Positions 10,276-22,100 are shown, counted from the stretch's first letter. The stretch is 64,000 bases of DNA from Cristatella mucedo (GCA_009760855.2 WPIO01000035.1:2350001-2414000), one strand, 5' to 3'. The notes: a model not told the origin generated them from the letters alone. Translations and numbers: made by a program.

Positions 10276-11624
10276 ATTCCAAGACTGCAGTCTAGTTTAA
10301 AAACCCTCTATTAGTTTCTCCGGAGGAGAACTTGATACAGTTGGCCCTTAAAATGCTGAGAAGACCCACTTTTGGTACTTCCGTTTCTAATGATGGGTCG
10401 CAGACTTTTTTTTACTGTAGCCGATCACCTATTTACCGGCTTAAAATTAAAAGTAAAGAGATAAGCCGCTGAGAAGTGCTTGTAACAGACAGGGGACGTG
10501 CCCAGTAACCTAGATACTCAGTATTCAGGGGTGGCTTTTGAGGGAAATTTCCCACAGCTGTTTTTAATAGCCTAGGTTCTGGGCATAGCACATAAAATTG
10601 TGGGCAGCTTTATCCCAGAAATCCATAGGAAATCTCTGTCACTATACAGTCGAATTGTGGCTGGGATATACAGTAATTAAGTATGGACCAGTTCAAAATG
10701 CAGCCGGTAGAGTACTGGACCAATAGATTGGGGGATTTGTATTAGTTAAAGGAAAGGGTCTTTGTCTGCACTTAGCCTCAGGGAAGACAGCCTCTGCTCC
10801 CTCAGTGTTTTGAAATTACTCACATTACCATCCGGCTTCAACGAGTTTTCAAGAGGGAAATATCTTGACGAATTAGAGGGTTGGCCACTGCACATCACGT
10901 GGTTTATGACCTTCACAGGCTCGGTCTATAGCATGTGGCACCTCCAACTGAATCAGCATCCGCCAGAAGTTGGAAGGGTAGATTTTCAAGAATTAGGGGA
11001 ACAAAGTTATTTGATGAAACGCATCTTAACCTTTCTGAAGCTCCAGAGGCCTCTCTAGCTTCAGTAGCTCAGCACGCTGCAGCTCAACAGGCTGCAAATA
11101 TATCCCCATTGCCAACCGGAGAACCAAACTGTCTTGCCCCCTGTCTTCTCTCTTCTGATTGAAAGTCATAGAATGTCTGAGGCCCAGAAGTTTAGACCCC
11201 CAATTACCCAAGGAAATCCGCCAACGTGGTTATCTTTGATGACGAATAAATTAAATTTTGTATGAGACACAACTTATCAAAGGGGTGAAATCGGCCCCTC
11301 TGGTTGACTAGAATGAAATGCCTGGTAGCCGGAGCTTTCAGCTTCAACTATGAAAGTTTGACAGAGACAAGATCCAGATTCACTCACTTCTGAAAAATCC
11401 GAGCTAATAGATCTCTCCCTATCTGTCGCTGTGTGTGCGTTCGTGTGTGTCCGTGCGTCCGTGCGTCCGTGCATGTGTGTTTGTGTCTCCCTCTCCTTCT
11501 CCCTCTCCCTCTTCCTCTCTCTCTCTCTCTCTCTTTCTCTGTAATAAATCAGGGCTCTGCCCCTATGAATGGCAGCTCAGCCTGAAAACTAACCGTTGGG
11601 AAAATATTTCACCGCCGTTGGGAA

Positions 11625-11812
11625 AATATTTCGTTGCCGAAGCCCTTAACCATTAACGGATTTACCAGCCGCATATGTATAGCTGTAGAAGACCCTCACC
11701 GGCAATCGCCACTGCTTGAATTGGGTAATAAAGGATCGCCCACTGAAGGACTCGAACCTAAAATGTGGGTCGTGAAGAGCAAGCACCTAACCCCTGGGCT
11801 ACCAACCTGGAG
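11625..11812 (-). mobile_element. SINE-2 copy
   Basis: Reverse orientation: GGCAATCGCCACTGC, GGATCGCCCACTGAAGGACT, CGAACC, GGGTCGTGAAGAGC, GCTACCAACC. The tRNA-like head is at the right end. Related to 45772-45885. Confidence 0.6.
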
Positions 11813-12094
11813 CTCTAATCTATGAATCAGTGACCTTGTGTTTGTCTGGCTCTGTAACCTTTACTTGCCAATTATAGCATGCATATGCTATAGGCAGCCA
11901 TCAAATCGAATGCTCTGAGAGGGTTCCGGCTATTTTCACCTGGAAGTCTAGCTTTTGGCTGTTGTAATAGTCTTGCCCAAGGGATCCGGCATATACTACA
12001 CAATGCCCTCTCCACACTGCAGTGTAAATAGGGTACCGTAGTATATGCTGTTTGGTAGAAGAACTGAGAGCGAACAGGGACACTGACCTAATAG

Positions 12095-12395
12095 CTTTGC
12101 TTTATGAGAGCATGTGCATGTGCAAGTGCACTTTAAGCCTAGCTGTGGAGTTTTGCAGCAGCTGCAATCGCTTGATCGCACATGCTGGTAGGCCAGTAAC
12201 CAGTGAGTTGCAGAAGTCGAGACTGGATATCACGAATGCATGGATCAACTTGGACGTGGTATCCTTATCTAAACAAGCCCGAATTTTAGCAATGTTATGA
12301 AGCTGAAAATAGGCAGATTTGACTGTGGAGCTGATATGGTCGTCTAACGAGAGGTCACGTTGGAATATGACACCTAGATTTAGAGCTGAAATCTA
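12095..12395 (-). pseudogene. LINE reverse-transcriptase fragment, frame intact
   Basis: The minus strand reads without a stop: L-N-L-G-V-I-F-Q-R-D-L-S-L-D-D-H-I, then V-K-S-A-Y-F-Q-L-H-N-I-A-K-I-R, then L-I-H-A-F-V-I-S-S-L-D-F-C-N-S-L and G-L-P-A, L-Q-L-L-Q-N-S. These are the standard blocks downstream of the RT active site in CR1/L2/Rex-type LINEs. It is the part just upstream of that kept at 12785-13440, so the two may be pieces of one rearranged insertion or two insertions. Confidence 0.8.
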
Positions 12396-12784
12396 GTAGT
12401 TATTATTATTCAAGGCGATAGGCAGCTTTGCCTATGCTTCTACTAAGGTAGTTGAAGAAGATGCACTTCATAGGATAGCGCATAGTGTGGAAGATTGTCA
12501 GACTTGTAGGGTGGCGATAGGTCAATTTACTCTGATGTGGTGCTAAGTTACTCGGGGGGGGGGTACAGCAGCACGAACAGCTGCAACTTTTCCTTAATCA
12601 ACTTGGGAGAAACTGCAGTAGTTCCTCACTACTAGAGGTGTGGCAACGTAGTTCTCTTCTAATATCAAGTTCGAAAGCAAATGCTATTCATAAAATGTGA
12701 ACTTATAAATGCAATTGGTCTATTACTCTAAAATCCTGATTCGTGTAACTTTCAACAAACGGCTACACGTAGTCTAGCAAAAGA

Positions 12785-13440
12785 TCTTATAATAATAATA
12801 AAAAAACACTTGATAAAGCGCCCTCAGAGAACTCATTCTTTTACTAGGCGCTTTACAGTTGCTGCAAAGAGAAACGTGATTGAATGGTGAGTAATATCAT
12901 GCTTTATAAACAACATGAATAACAGGGCTAGGGGTGACATGCACAGGGTCAGCATGCAAATGTGGTTAGTGGCAGCATGCATAGTATCAGCAAGCATAAG
13001 CACATAAAGGACGTATCATAGGGACCCACTAAATGCTGTCCTAAATAGGTGCGTTTTAAAGTTCTTTTTAAATGTGGTCAAGTCAGGGGATGATGTGATG
13101 CAAGTTGGAAGCGAGTTCCAGGCTTTGGGAGCATATGAACTAAATGCACGGTCTCCAAAGGATTTGAGGTTTTTACGACGTATTAGTAGACTGTTGGATT
13201 CCAAAAAGCGGGTGGTACGATGCTTGGCCTGGCGGGGGGAGTAGATCTGAGAGATAGGCTGGAGCCAAAGAATAAAATGACTTAAAAGTGAGCAACAAAA
13301 GCTTGAAGTCAATCCGTTGCTTGACTGGTAGCCAGTGCAGGTCGGCGAGAAGTAGTGTGGTGTGGCAACTGCGACGCTCGCGACAGACAAACCTAGCTGC
13401 AGAGTTTAGCACCAGCTGCAAGTGCCTGATTGCTCATGCC
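12785..13440 (-). pseudogene. LINE ORF2 C terminus with 3' tail (family 2)
   Basis: On the minus strand: L-V-L-N-S-A-A-R-F-V-C, L-L-A-D-L-H-W-L-P-V-K-Q-R-I-D-F-K-L-L-L, A-P-A-Y-L-S-D-L-L, then in a shifted frame G-D-R-A-F-S-S-Y-A-P-K-A-W-N-S-L-P and L-T-T-F-K-K-N-F-K-T-H-L-F. It is followed by the 3' UTR and the tail hairpin ending in (ATT)n at about 12785. At least one frameshift; inactive. It defines the link between the RT and the tail found alone elsewhere in the window. Confidence 0.85.
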
Positions 13441-14536
13441 GGTCTGCCAGCAAGCAGGTTATGAAAACATTTAAGTTAATCATAAGTCCGAGGGATCGAT
13501 TCATTCGGTCAGCTATAAGGCTATGGCTAAAAGACTTAAAGACGTTTTGATGGTGATTCTGAGCGCTTTGCTTTTTCTTTTTTTGCCTTTTCCTGCTTAA
13601 AAACCCATTTTCGGAATGGTTACGCCTATGTAGTAGTCTACGAGAAATATGTGAAGCCAACTGGTCTAAGCAGGTCAGCATTACAATGTTAAAACCTAAA
13701 AACTGTAACAGAAAACTGCGATCGACGACACTCATTTTAGGGCTCCTCACTACTGACGGCTAACGTATCACATCGTGATTACGCAAACCGATGGCTGAAA
13801 TCCCCGACAGTCAGCAATTAGAAGTTAATACCGAGAGAAAAATCCTTTGAAGTAGTGACATCAGGAAGTAGCAGCGAAAACTTGGACGTCTACATTGTTT
13901 ACACACATGTAGACCGACAATTACGCGCTACTAGTCACCTACCGGCAGCAGTCGTAGCGGTTTTATAAAAAGCCACTGCCACCAGAGCAGTCAGCATGTC
14001 TCATTTTGTCATTCCGCCGTTCCGGAGTGCAGTGCCACCTGATATATTCGCTCCCAATTTAGCAGGTATGGATAACTGCCGGTCACAACAGCAGCACAAC
14101 TTCTGATCCTAGAGCCGAACTGCAGGCTGTGTGCTCTGGGTCTGGCGTGACAGCAGCAGCAGGACTCGCCAGCAGTAAGCATCTTCGTAATCCACGCCTC
14201 GTAAGACTGATATATTACAAGTAGAAATGAATCATTTCATGCTTGCGTGAACTCTAATACCTGGCTTTTATGCTTGACTACGCTGCGAAGCCGAGTCGGC
14301 TCAGCAGCTGACCATAATCAATCGTGCGTCCCTGCATCAGGCGACCAACCAATCCTTATCGTCCCTGGCTAGACATCTGGGAAATCATCTGAAAACAGCT
14401 CACCGAATCTATCTCGTGGCCATCGAGAAGCGCGCATGGCCTATTTGCTAGAGGTGACCCTGTGCATGTCACCTCTAACCATGTGACGCTTGTTGTCATT
14501 GAGCACGCTACCGCTAACCAGTCGATCGTGCTTCCT

Positions 14537-14605
14537 TTGCAGCAAATGTAAAGCTTCTAGAAAGAGATTGGGTTCTCTGAGGCGTTATTTTCAATGTGTT
14601 TTTAT
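14537..14605 (+). mobile_element. LINE 3' tail, truncated
   Basis: CTTTGCAGCAAATGTAAAGC, TTCTAGAAAGAGATTGGGTT and CTCTGAGGCG, then A/T-rich. 5'-truncated copy. Confidence 0.7.
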
Positions 14606-16338
14606 TAATATTATCATAAGTTCCCGTTTTGCATTTTGGTCATCAGGCAAAGGTTGAGCCAGATAACGTTTTTCCGGGCCGTTGTAGCTGACTGAATTTG
14701 CATTCGTACCTTTGAGTACGAGCAGTGAGAATTGGAGTGCTTTTTGTGCACTACAATTGTAACTAAAAAGTGAGCTTTTCCCTGTGAAGTTAGTTCTACC
14801 CCACCAATCAATTATAACCTTTGCCAAATTGGCATTGACTGTGTGCTATCTCATACCCAGGCGCTCATCCACAATTCCCAGTAGCACCGGCAGCCACTAA
14901 ATATAAAATATCAAAATATATTTCATTTGTATACTTCCTCAAAAGAACCAAAAGAAATTATTCATTACTCGTGGCCTGTATGTGCAACTACAAACGGTAG
15001 CATAGACTTAGATGTTGTCTTTCACAGAAAAACAGCGAAAGTATAGGTGCTAGATCTTACACCAATGAGGCATACTTTTATATAGCTAGTGCCTCGGTAC
15101 GTTTTTATTGAGTTGTAGAAGTAGCCCCAAATCGTGCAGCGTTTTGCTGAAGACGGCACAGCACCACACCAATCACTGTTACCAGAATCGCAGAAGGGTT
15201 TTTACGACGATTACCTAGCTAAATTCTACATAAGCACCACACAGGAATGACACAGCTGACCAAGGTTTGTCCTTCTCTGACTAATTATCACTCGATTAGT
15301 ACTTGAGATACAAGCCTGCGATATAACCCGGTGAAGGATTCCTTGTACATTGTGTAATTATGCTTCATTTAAATTCCAAATACGATGTGATTAGAGGCCT
15401 CTGCTGTGGCACTGAGTAGCCGAGAAGGAATTTTACTTTGAGCTGTAAATGATCCCGCAGCCAGTGGTTTATTAGTCCGGAGCTCTGCTGATTGAGCTAT
15501 AGAGACTATTTTTATAGCAATGACTACAGGGCTATAAAGTCTCGGCTTTAAATATGAAAAACTGAACGTTTCTGTTGTACACAAGGCAGCAGACGACTTT
15601 CGCATCTTCAAGATATGTGATTGAATCAAAATCCACAAAGAACTTGTCATGAATGCTTTAACTTCGCTTATTTCATAACTTAAGCTATAAAAAATGTCAC
15701 GATACGTAAAAATAATGTTATAGAGTCAGGGCTAGACCTACTGTGATTAAACATTAACAATAGCGAGTGGCAGATCAGCCCAGACTCGGAGTCTGCATCT
15801 GCAAAGTGTTTCGGGAAGCAGTCAGAGCATTACCGAATCAAGTTATTATCAAACCTACTTTACTTTTTGTGATCACTTTGTAATTACTCTGCAAACTAAA
15901 TTAAAATTGTATCTTGGCTCCTGGGTAGTAATTTTTATACCGTAGTTCTGACTCCTCAAAAGTATGAAGAATTTTAATTAATTACCACAAACTTCTCTTT
16001 CGAGAGGAGAAAAGTTGGAATTTATTTTAAATTTACTTGTTTTTTCACATTGCTGTAGACATTGCTACTGTCCAAATTTTTGGTGTTGATTAGGAAAAGT
16101 AAATTCATATTTTAGAAATTGAATTCTTCTTACTTACTCAATACTGTTAATTATACTGTATCAAACTTAAACTACTGTAAAATACTCAAAATACTGTATC
16201 AAACTCAAACAAAGTTCTCGTAAGAATGATATTGCTTAGGTTATTTTATAACTAGATAAGGTCGTCGATGCATTGCGTAGATCTGTTTCACGCATTACTA
16301 CATCACAATTATCAACACATTCATTTTTAATACTTTAC
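14606..16338. other. A/T-rich stretch without recognised features
   Basis: Only a fragment like a reverse SINE end near 14925-14955. No gene seen. Confidence 0.4.
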
Positions 16339-16486
16339 GAGCTGGTTTGGTCTAGTGGTTAAGGTGCTCGCCCCGACCAGGGTCTGATTGAGGTCGTGGG
16401 CTCGAGCCCGGAGGCATATGTGAAGTGCCTGAATAGAGATTAGGTTCTCTTGGGGCGCTATATAAATGAATTATATATATTTATAT
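16339..16486 (+). mobile_element. tRNA-derived SINE, near full length (family 1)
   Basis: A tRNA-like head with A box (TGGTCTAGTGGTTAAGG) and B box (GGGCTCGAGCCC), a middle GGCATATGTGAAG, then the tail TGCCTGAATAGAGATTAGGT and TCTCTTGGGGCGCT, and an (AT)-rich end. Pol III type promoter inferred. Confidence 0.85.
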
Positions 16487-17887
16487 GCAGTAGTATAAAT
16501 ATAGGAACCTTAAGCTTACTAGATTTTTTTAGTTCCAGCTCTCTAAGAGTATTTTGCCGAGTCTGTATCCAATGTATAATATCTAATGGATAATGACTAT
16601 GAGGAAGTATTTGCTAAGACTCGTGTTTTGTGTTAGGCACACTTCAGGTTATCTGTCGGGAATCCGGACCAAGGCTTAGTAGCTCATTTAGCAAGCGAGA
16701 GCTTCAATAAGGCTCTGGAGAGTAATAATAGAAGTTGTTGCTGGAGATTTTAGGCTACATTATATAATTGGAATAATGACTTTAAATAAATTAATCGAAA
16801 ATCAAATAATTGAATGTATCTATTATTACGCTAGTTCTTTGTTCTTGCTTAGGATTTGATATGGGGTAAAGCGGTGGGCTGTTTAGTTGATATCCCAAGA
16901 AAGAATTTTTCAGAAACCCGGTGACCACTTAAACGACTGCTGCTTTGGTGAGGTAGACTTTTCTAAGTATCGGATTGGCAAGAATGCTCCCGCCCGACGT
17001 TAAATGTACAGGCATTCCTTCAGCTACGCCCGGTGCGACACGGCCCTGAACTCCCCCGTATCCACTCCTCCGAAGAAAGACCCGCCAGCATTAGAAGAGA
17101 GCAGCAACTCATAGAGAGAGAAGACGTTCTCAACCTGAGCTGACTATACCATAGAAATAGCTAAGGAGAAAGACTCGTAGTACACAAACCAATACAGCTT
17201 CAACCTTCCAACTTCCAGACGTAGGCAGTGAAAATGCTTTGACAAGCGTGCTCAAGTCGCCGATCAGAGAAAGCGTCGACGAGCGTTTTTCCAGCTTTTC
17301 TCCTCTCGATGTTAGCGCCGCTGTGTAGAACACATAGGTTTTCGTTCTATCTGTTTGCCAACGTTACTGTTTCTACTACTCTCAGCCAGATTTAGCCCCC
17401 AAAGCGTCGGGAATCTTTTCTAGGGGCTGTTGCAGACCGACACTCGCTAGTCACTTTCCGTGCCAACGCCGCAGCACGTGCAGGCAGAATTGCAGTCCTC
17501 CCGTTGGCTTGCTGATGCCCCAACGCTTTAGTAATAAAATTTTGCCCACAATATCTGCTACAGTAAAGGGCTGTTTGTTGTTGAGTGAGCTAAAGAGCTT
17601 GCAATGATTTAGCACGCTCTGATTCCACTGTATAACAAGTTGGCATTTTTCCTTCAGTTCAAATAATCACAAAATGTGGAACTCACCCCTGAATTGCATG
17701 ATGATGCCCTCCGACTTGACGATGTCTAAAAAGTAGTTAAAAGGCTGCGTGATCGTCACAGACTCTTCTCAAACCGTTAGAATTTTTTTTTGCGTGTACA
17801 TACCTACTGAAGCGCATGCTGTTACCCGACATTTGAAATGTTATATGTACTGCACATGCAGAGTGCCTAGATTTTCTATTGCGGATC
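16487..17887. other. Unannotated stretch
   Basis: Contains only the candidate micro-exon at 17687-17725. A minus frame at 17333-17130 has no motif. Confidence 0.35.
17687..17725 (-). CDS. Candidate micro-exon upstream of gene A
   Basis: A 39-base stretch is bounded on the minus strand by a good acceptor (TTAACTACTTTTTAG) and a donor AGGG|GTGAGT. Both ends are phase 1, so it could be inserted in frame between a signal exon and the SUEL exon of gene A (it would read D-I-V-K-S-E-G-I-I-M-Q-F-R). It shows no domain. Very short exons arise easily by chance, so this is only a candidate. Confidence 0.22.
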
Positions 17888-17977
17888 ACTTTGCAGCAAA
17901 TGTAAAGCGCCTAGAAAGAGATTAAGTTCGCTGAGGGCGCTTTATCAAGTGCAATATTATTATTATTATTATTATTA
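17888..17977 (+). mobile_element. LINE 3' tail, well preserved
   Basis: TTTGCAGCAAATGTAAAGCG, then CCTAGAAAGAGATTAAGTTC and GCTGAGGGCGCTTTATC, then (ATT)n. The outer arms AAAGCGCC and GGCGCTTT pair perfectly over 8 bases. Confidence 0.85.
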
Positions 17978-18071
17978 AAGTGAATCATTTGTGTTGGTGT
18001 TATTAAGCAGTGTCTGTGATATGCCCTTTCGCCCTACTGATAACAGAATTTTGGGAAATCGGGCAAACTTT

Positions 18072-18128
18072 ATAATAATAATAATACATTTGCATGGCAC
18101 CCTCAGAGAACTGAATCTCTTTCTACGT
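18072..18128 (-). mobile_element. LINE 3' tail fragment
   Basis: Reverse: (AAT)n, CATTTGCATGGCACC, CTCAGAGAACTGAATCTC, TTTCTACG. Confidence 0.6.
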
Positions 18129-19840
18129 ACTCAACAGGGGTTGTTTTCATTCACATCTGGTTTCATAAAAACACATGATATAGTAACCATTAACAAGTGC
18201 TTACACTAAAGGTATACTGAATTCCCATGAAATATTTCGAAGCGAGTATATTTCTGAGAATGATTTTCCGATCGGAGAATGCTTCACCGAGCCTATGCAA
18301 ACTTTTCTCAGTTCTCAAGATGGCCTCTGATTTGAGCTCATTTTGAACAGCCGTAGGAAATCGCAGTCGTCTGTACGACCAGAATGAGTGGCGCTTTGTC
18401 AGCGACTCTCAGAAACTTCTCCGCTTCTTCCCCTGGGGCCACTTGTGTACCTCAGAGAGTTACATCAGCGTCGCGATCTCGCCGGATACCTGCATACGTA
18501 CCGTATGCATGAGAACACGCATCCCTAGAGATTAAACTTCAGCAGGTTTCGACTTTCATTCTGATTAGAGGCATTAGCACGTTCTGGCAAACTGTTAAAT
18601 ATACGACAGATCGTGTCTAGATTGAAAAGGAGAGCTTATATGATTAGGCGGGTGAGAAGCTGAGCTAGAAGAGCAGCGTCTCGACGACTCAGCTTCCGGC
18701 TGCGCCCCTCGCCCATTCCATCCCGCGGAGAGGCACGGAGTGTGACTCGGCCATGCTTAGTAGTATGCCTCGCGGGGACAGGCCGGTGCAGCTACCGTCT
18801 CACAACCCTGCCGTGTGTGCCGGTAGGGCTGTGAGACGATTGGATCTGCTGCTTTCTGAAGCAATTTGCAGCCCGAGCAGAAGTCGCTCTTTCTGCTCGG
18901 CTATCACTTGCCTGAAGAGGCCGCACGGATCGAGTATTTCAGACATGGATTTTCCTGTGAACTATAAAGCGTCTCGATTTTCTCATCTGCTCTTGTTTTG
19001 AATCCTTCGTGGGCTTTTCTTCTTGTGAAAAAATACTGGAAAAACTTCCGCCACCATCTTATAAGGCGAACCGTTATGTTTACGTTTGATCTCTTATCTT
19101 TGACAGCGTTCACCAAGCAATACATTAGTGACTTCACTTAGGCTAAGCTGAAACGTCTCTAGATGTACTTGAATCGCACTTGCTCGTGCTGGCGCACAGA
19201 CTTTCTTGCACAGCATTCCGAATGTCGCTGGTGGCATTGTGGACCCGCATTATCACTTCACAGCAAGATTTAAAGGAATTTTCGTTTACTAGTAGACCAA
19301 AACAGTATTTCTTAGCGCTTACTCATAGGCGATGGTGCATCGATACATCCAGGCTCCAAAAGGACATTTTCTTAACGTATTTTATACATTTATCCGATTT
19401 GGTATTTCTATTTTCTCAATGTATTTCTGTAACGACATTTTCGTAAAGATATTTTCTTTAGTACCCGCCTTGCAACGCACAACAGCGGATTCGGTTAAAC
19501 ACAAAAATCCGACAAAGTTTGGTTTTTCAAAAATACATGAAGGTGGCAAATCAGAAAATAAATTAAATTTCGCGAAGTCTGGTTTTCGGGCAACAGTTTC
19601 GTTAGTAAATACGCTCCAAAAACTGTCTCGTTGGCTAGGCAGCAGCCAATTCTTACACTCCAAGGTACCCGCCGGCGTAACATTTAAGAGTATCTTCGTC
19701 AGATCGATTGGCATTTGTGGGGCCGGAGTTAGTCCACCACCAACTGTCAACTAGACTGCTGGTTACCACCGAAAACGCAGCTCGTAAATGTTTCTCTGTC
19801 AGTAACTCTACGAAGCCACGGTGACAACGGAGGTGCTAGG
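18129..19840. other. Unannotated stretch
   Basis: Holds an 18-bp imperfect hairpin at 18796-18838 and the doubly open region around 19332-19754. No confirmed gene. Confidence 0.35.
19465..19743 (-). CDS. Candidate unidentified exon upstream of gene A
   Basis: A 93-codon stretch is open on the minus strand, with a possible phase-1 acceptor (GTTGACAG) and phase-1 donor (GCGG|GTACTA). It contains four Cys and two sequons (N-V-T, N-E-T) and no recognised fold. The plus strand is also open here for 140 codons (19332-19754), which weakens the case. If real it would be an extra extracellular exon of gene A or part of an unknown element. Confidence 0.2.
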
Positions 19841-19849
19841 GAGCTTTTA

Positions 19850-20300
19850 ATGAACCACTCAACTTGAGTCTGAGGGCAGTCGCAGAAGTGAAGACAGTGG
19901 CAGCCTATGACCGACGAAAAGAGTGTGCGTCAGGCGGTAGCAGACGATGTCGTTGCCTGAGAATTTGCTGAAGTGAGTTCCACAGTCTAGAATCTGCCGA
20001 ACAAAAGGTTCTGTCGCCAACGGTCTTCGAGCGAAGGAGTGCGACAGCTAATTTGTTTCGCATGAATGACTTAAGGATGCAATGAGGCTGAAGCTGTGCA
20101 GCATTTCTACTAGGGTCGATGAGCCAAACAGTGGCATGCCTTGTGGGTCAGAGTACGAATTTTGCTCTGCATCCGCCTATCTTTCAGGAGCCATTGTGGC
20201 TCCTTCTGCTAAGAAAATACGTAGCTGAACCTGGTGAATCATTGTGCCAGTCCTAGCCCCATTAGATGGAACTTGACATCCCTGCTGTAACAGTGACTAG
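19850..20300 (-). pseudogene. LINE RT remnant, family 1
   Basis: Shares runs with 48960-49400 and 1100-1560, for example 'gttccacagtctag', 'ctgtcgcc', 'gtcttcgagc', 'gaggctgaa' and 'gcagcatttctactag'. Decayed. Confidence 0.65.
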
Positions 20301-20379
20301 GAGATGTCACTCTTATCTTTAGCACAAAAGAATCAGCGATCTATAGCGGCAAATCTTTAAAGATGCTTCTAGAAAAAAA

Positions 20380-20780
20380 TGGTTCACTTAGAAAGGTGAA
20401 TCGGACACACTCCTGGTGCGGAAAATTTTCTCGTTTTCGCTCGGCTCAGCCAGTTCGCTTAGCAGAAGAATGAAACAATTATTGATACTATTGTCAGTTA
20501 GAAGTGAAAAATACTGACTTTCCACTGAATCCACTGGATAAAGTTGGAAAAGCTGCCATTTTTGAAGGCATCTAGAGCATCGCACTAACTAGGCAACCGC
20601 TTAAGAATGTAGGCAAGCATTGCGGCTAAGCGATCTTTTGCTTCTCCTTGGCAGAAGTCCTACTTAATTATCTAAGGCTTCACCTATCCAAATTAATTTT
20701 ACTATAACAATAATAATTATTCTTATCCTAGGTCATTTGTATTGAGCCCTAAGAGAACTTGGACTCTATCCTGGCTCTTT
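20380..20780 (-). repeat. Dispersed repeat, copy 1
   Basis: Similar in order to 40260-40640: 'gttttcgct', 'agctca/ggctca', a shared 'gaaaagctg(c/t)cat' block, 'aagtcctacttaattacctagg' and a final reverse SINE-like end (gagccctaagagaact / tgtgccccaagaaaact). Orientation follows the SINE-like end. Identity unknown. Confidence 0.5.
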
Positions 20781-22025
20781 ACAACTCCTCGCGAGAGGAT
20801 CAATCTCAGCTAGGACGGGCCTGTCGTTTAGTCTGAGGCGAAAACTTTTCAAGAACATTGGCTGGCCTCGAGTTGTAGGATTGTATCAAGAAGGAAAGCT
20901 GGGTGTGGTAGAAAGGCAGATGATGGAATTCTGAGGTGCCGAGGGTCAGTTTCAAGAGACGTTAAGTTTTTTGGCTGACACGTAATGTTTTTGTAGGCGT
21001 CTCAGAAAAACGCTCTCCATCGCTAGTGAAAACCATGAGTACTTCCTCTGTGCCGAAAATGGTGGTGATAGGTGTCGCGAAAGACTCACTACATTCTGAA
21101 AGCATACTGCAACATTTCGGTACAGATGCACTATCAAAGTGGATATTAAAATCACCTAGCGCTAGAAGTGAGCGCTTCTAAAGCGTCATTATGATGTAAC
21201 TATATTTCTACTGCTGAGAGCAGTAGGAAAGTCAAAAAAGTCAGAAGTGAAACTGTTATTGAGGCGCGGCGGACGACAACTGCCACCATCGGCAACTTGC
21301 AATTAGCTGGGTAGAAACATTGCTTAAAAATTGATTAAAAATATTGTTCAGTCGGGAACCGATTAAGGCTGAAAATTGAGTGGGGTGCGGGCGACAAGGG
21401 CTGCTCCACCGCGTGTTTTTTTCGGACTTGAGGCATAAAAATGAAGAAGAAATCTTCTGGAGTAGCATTGGTGATAGCTGAGCTTGCCGCTTGAGTTTGC
21501 CAAATTCAGCGAGGCTTCAGTAACGGTGACAATTGTCAAGAGCATCGCCATGTGTCAAGCTGCCAACCGCTAAAAGTGTATTGCATAAAGAGCGGACATT
21601 CCCGAGGCACAAGCTAAAATTTGTCACCGAGGCTAACGCCTATTAAAAGCTAATAGGTTAGACAATTAGTAGCAGTTCTAACTCGAGAACGACGGAGTGG
21701 CTAGTAGCAACGGTAGAAATGCTCTCATTGCCTGGCAAATGAGTTCAAAGTGGCAACAAACATGCACGGTCGTACATTACCATCTGGGACACCGTAGCGA
21801 GACATGCACCAATAGGGGTTCAATTTCAATGAAGACACAGCTAGAGGCATTAAGAAATTGTATGTACATTCACGCCTAACTCACACAATGTAATATGACT
21901 AGACGATTCACAAAACCAGCCTTTATTGCATCAATTGAGGCGTTCGTGGGTGCGTGTGTGTGGTGCACCGGGTGCCTGACTCAGCCGATGACTAGTCCCA
22001 TTAATTATTCAATAGTAGGTTCCAG
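20780..22025. other. Unannotated stretch
   Basis: Open frames below 80 codons on the minus strand without motifs. Nothing recognised. Confidence 0.35.
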
Positions 22026-22029
22026 TCTT

Positions 22030-22100
22030 GAATAGGTCAATCCTGTATTTCCCAATGCAAGCGGTAGTAATAATAGCTGAGGCTCTTGGGCCAGTATATA
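22030..22100 (+). mobile_element. SINE-2 fragment
   Basis: CCTGTATTTCCCAATGCAAG, CGGTAGTAATAATAGCTGAG and GCTCTTGG match the body of the second SINE family. Directly followed by a LINE tail. Confidence 0.45.

Larger units (their letters stand above)
9563..12090. other. Region upstream of gene A SUEL exon
   Basis: Probably gene A intron. It holds a diverged reverse tRNA-SINE (10171-10275), a GT/CT simple tract (about 11430-11531) and a reverse SINE-2 copy (11625-11812). The expected signal exon was not found here. Confidence 0.4.

Noticed and set aside
13964-14106. TATAAAA at 13964 followed by an ATG at 13996 and a 36-residue plus ORF
   Set aside because: The TATA spacing is suggestive but the peptide has no motif, and an acceptor-like TTTAGCAG lies inside it. 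Chance occurrence is likely.
21363-21551. Minus ORF starting M-A-M-L-L-T-I-V-T-V as a possible leader exon for gene A, with a weak GC donor in phase 1
   Set aside because: The hydrophobic core is short and the donor CG|GCAAGC is poor. Not enough to call.
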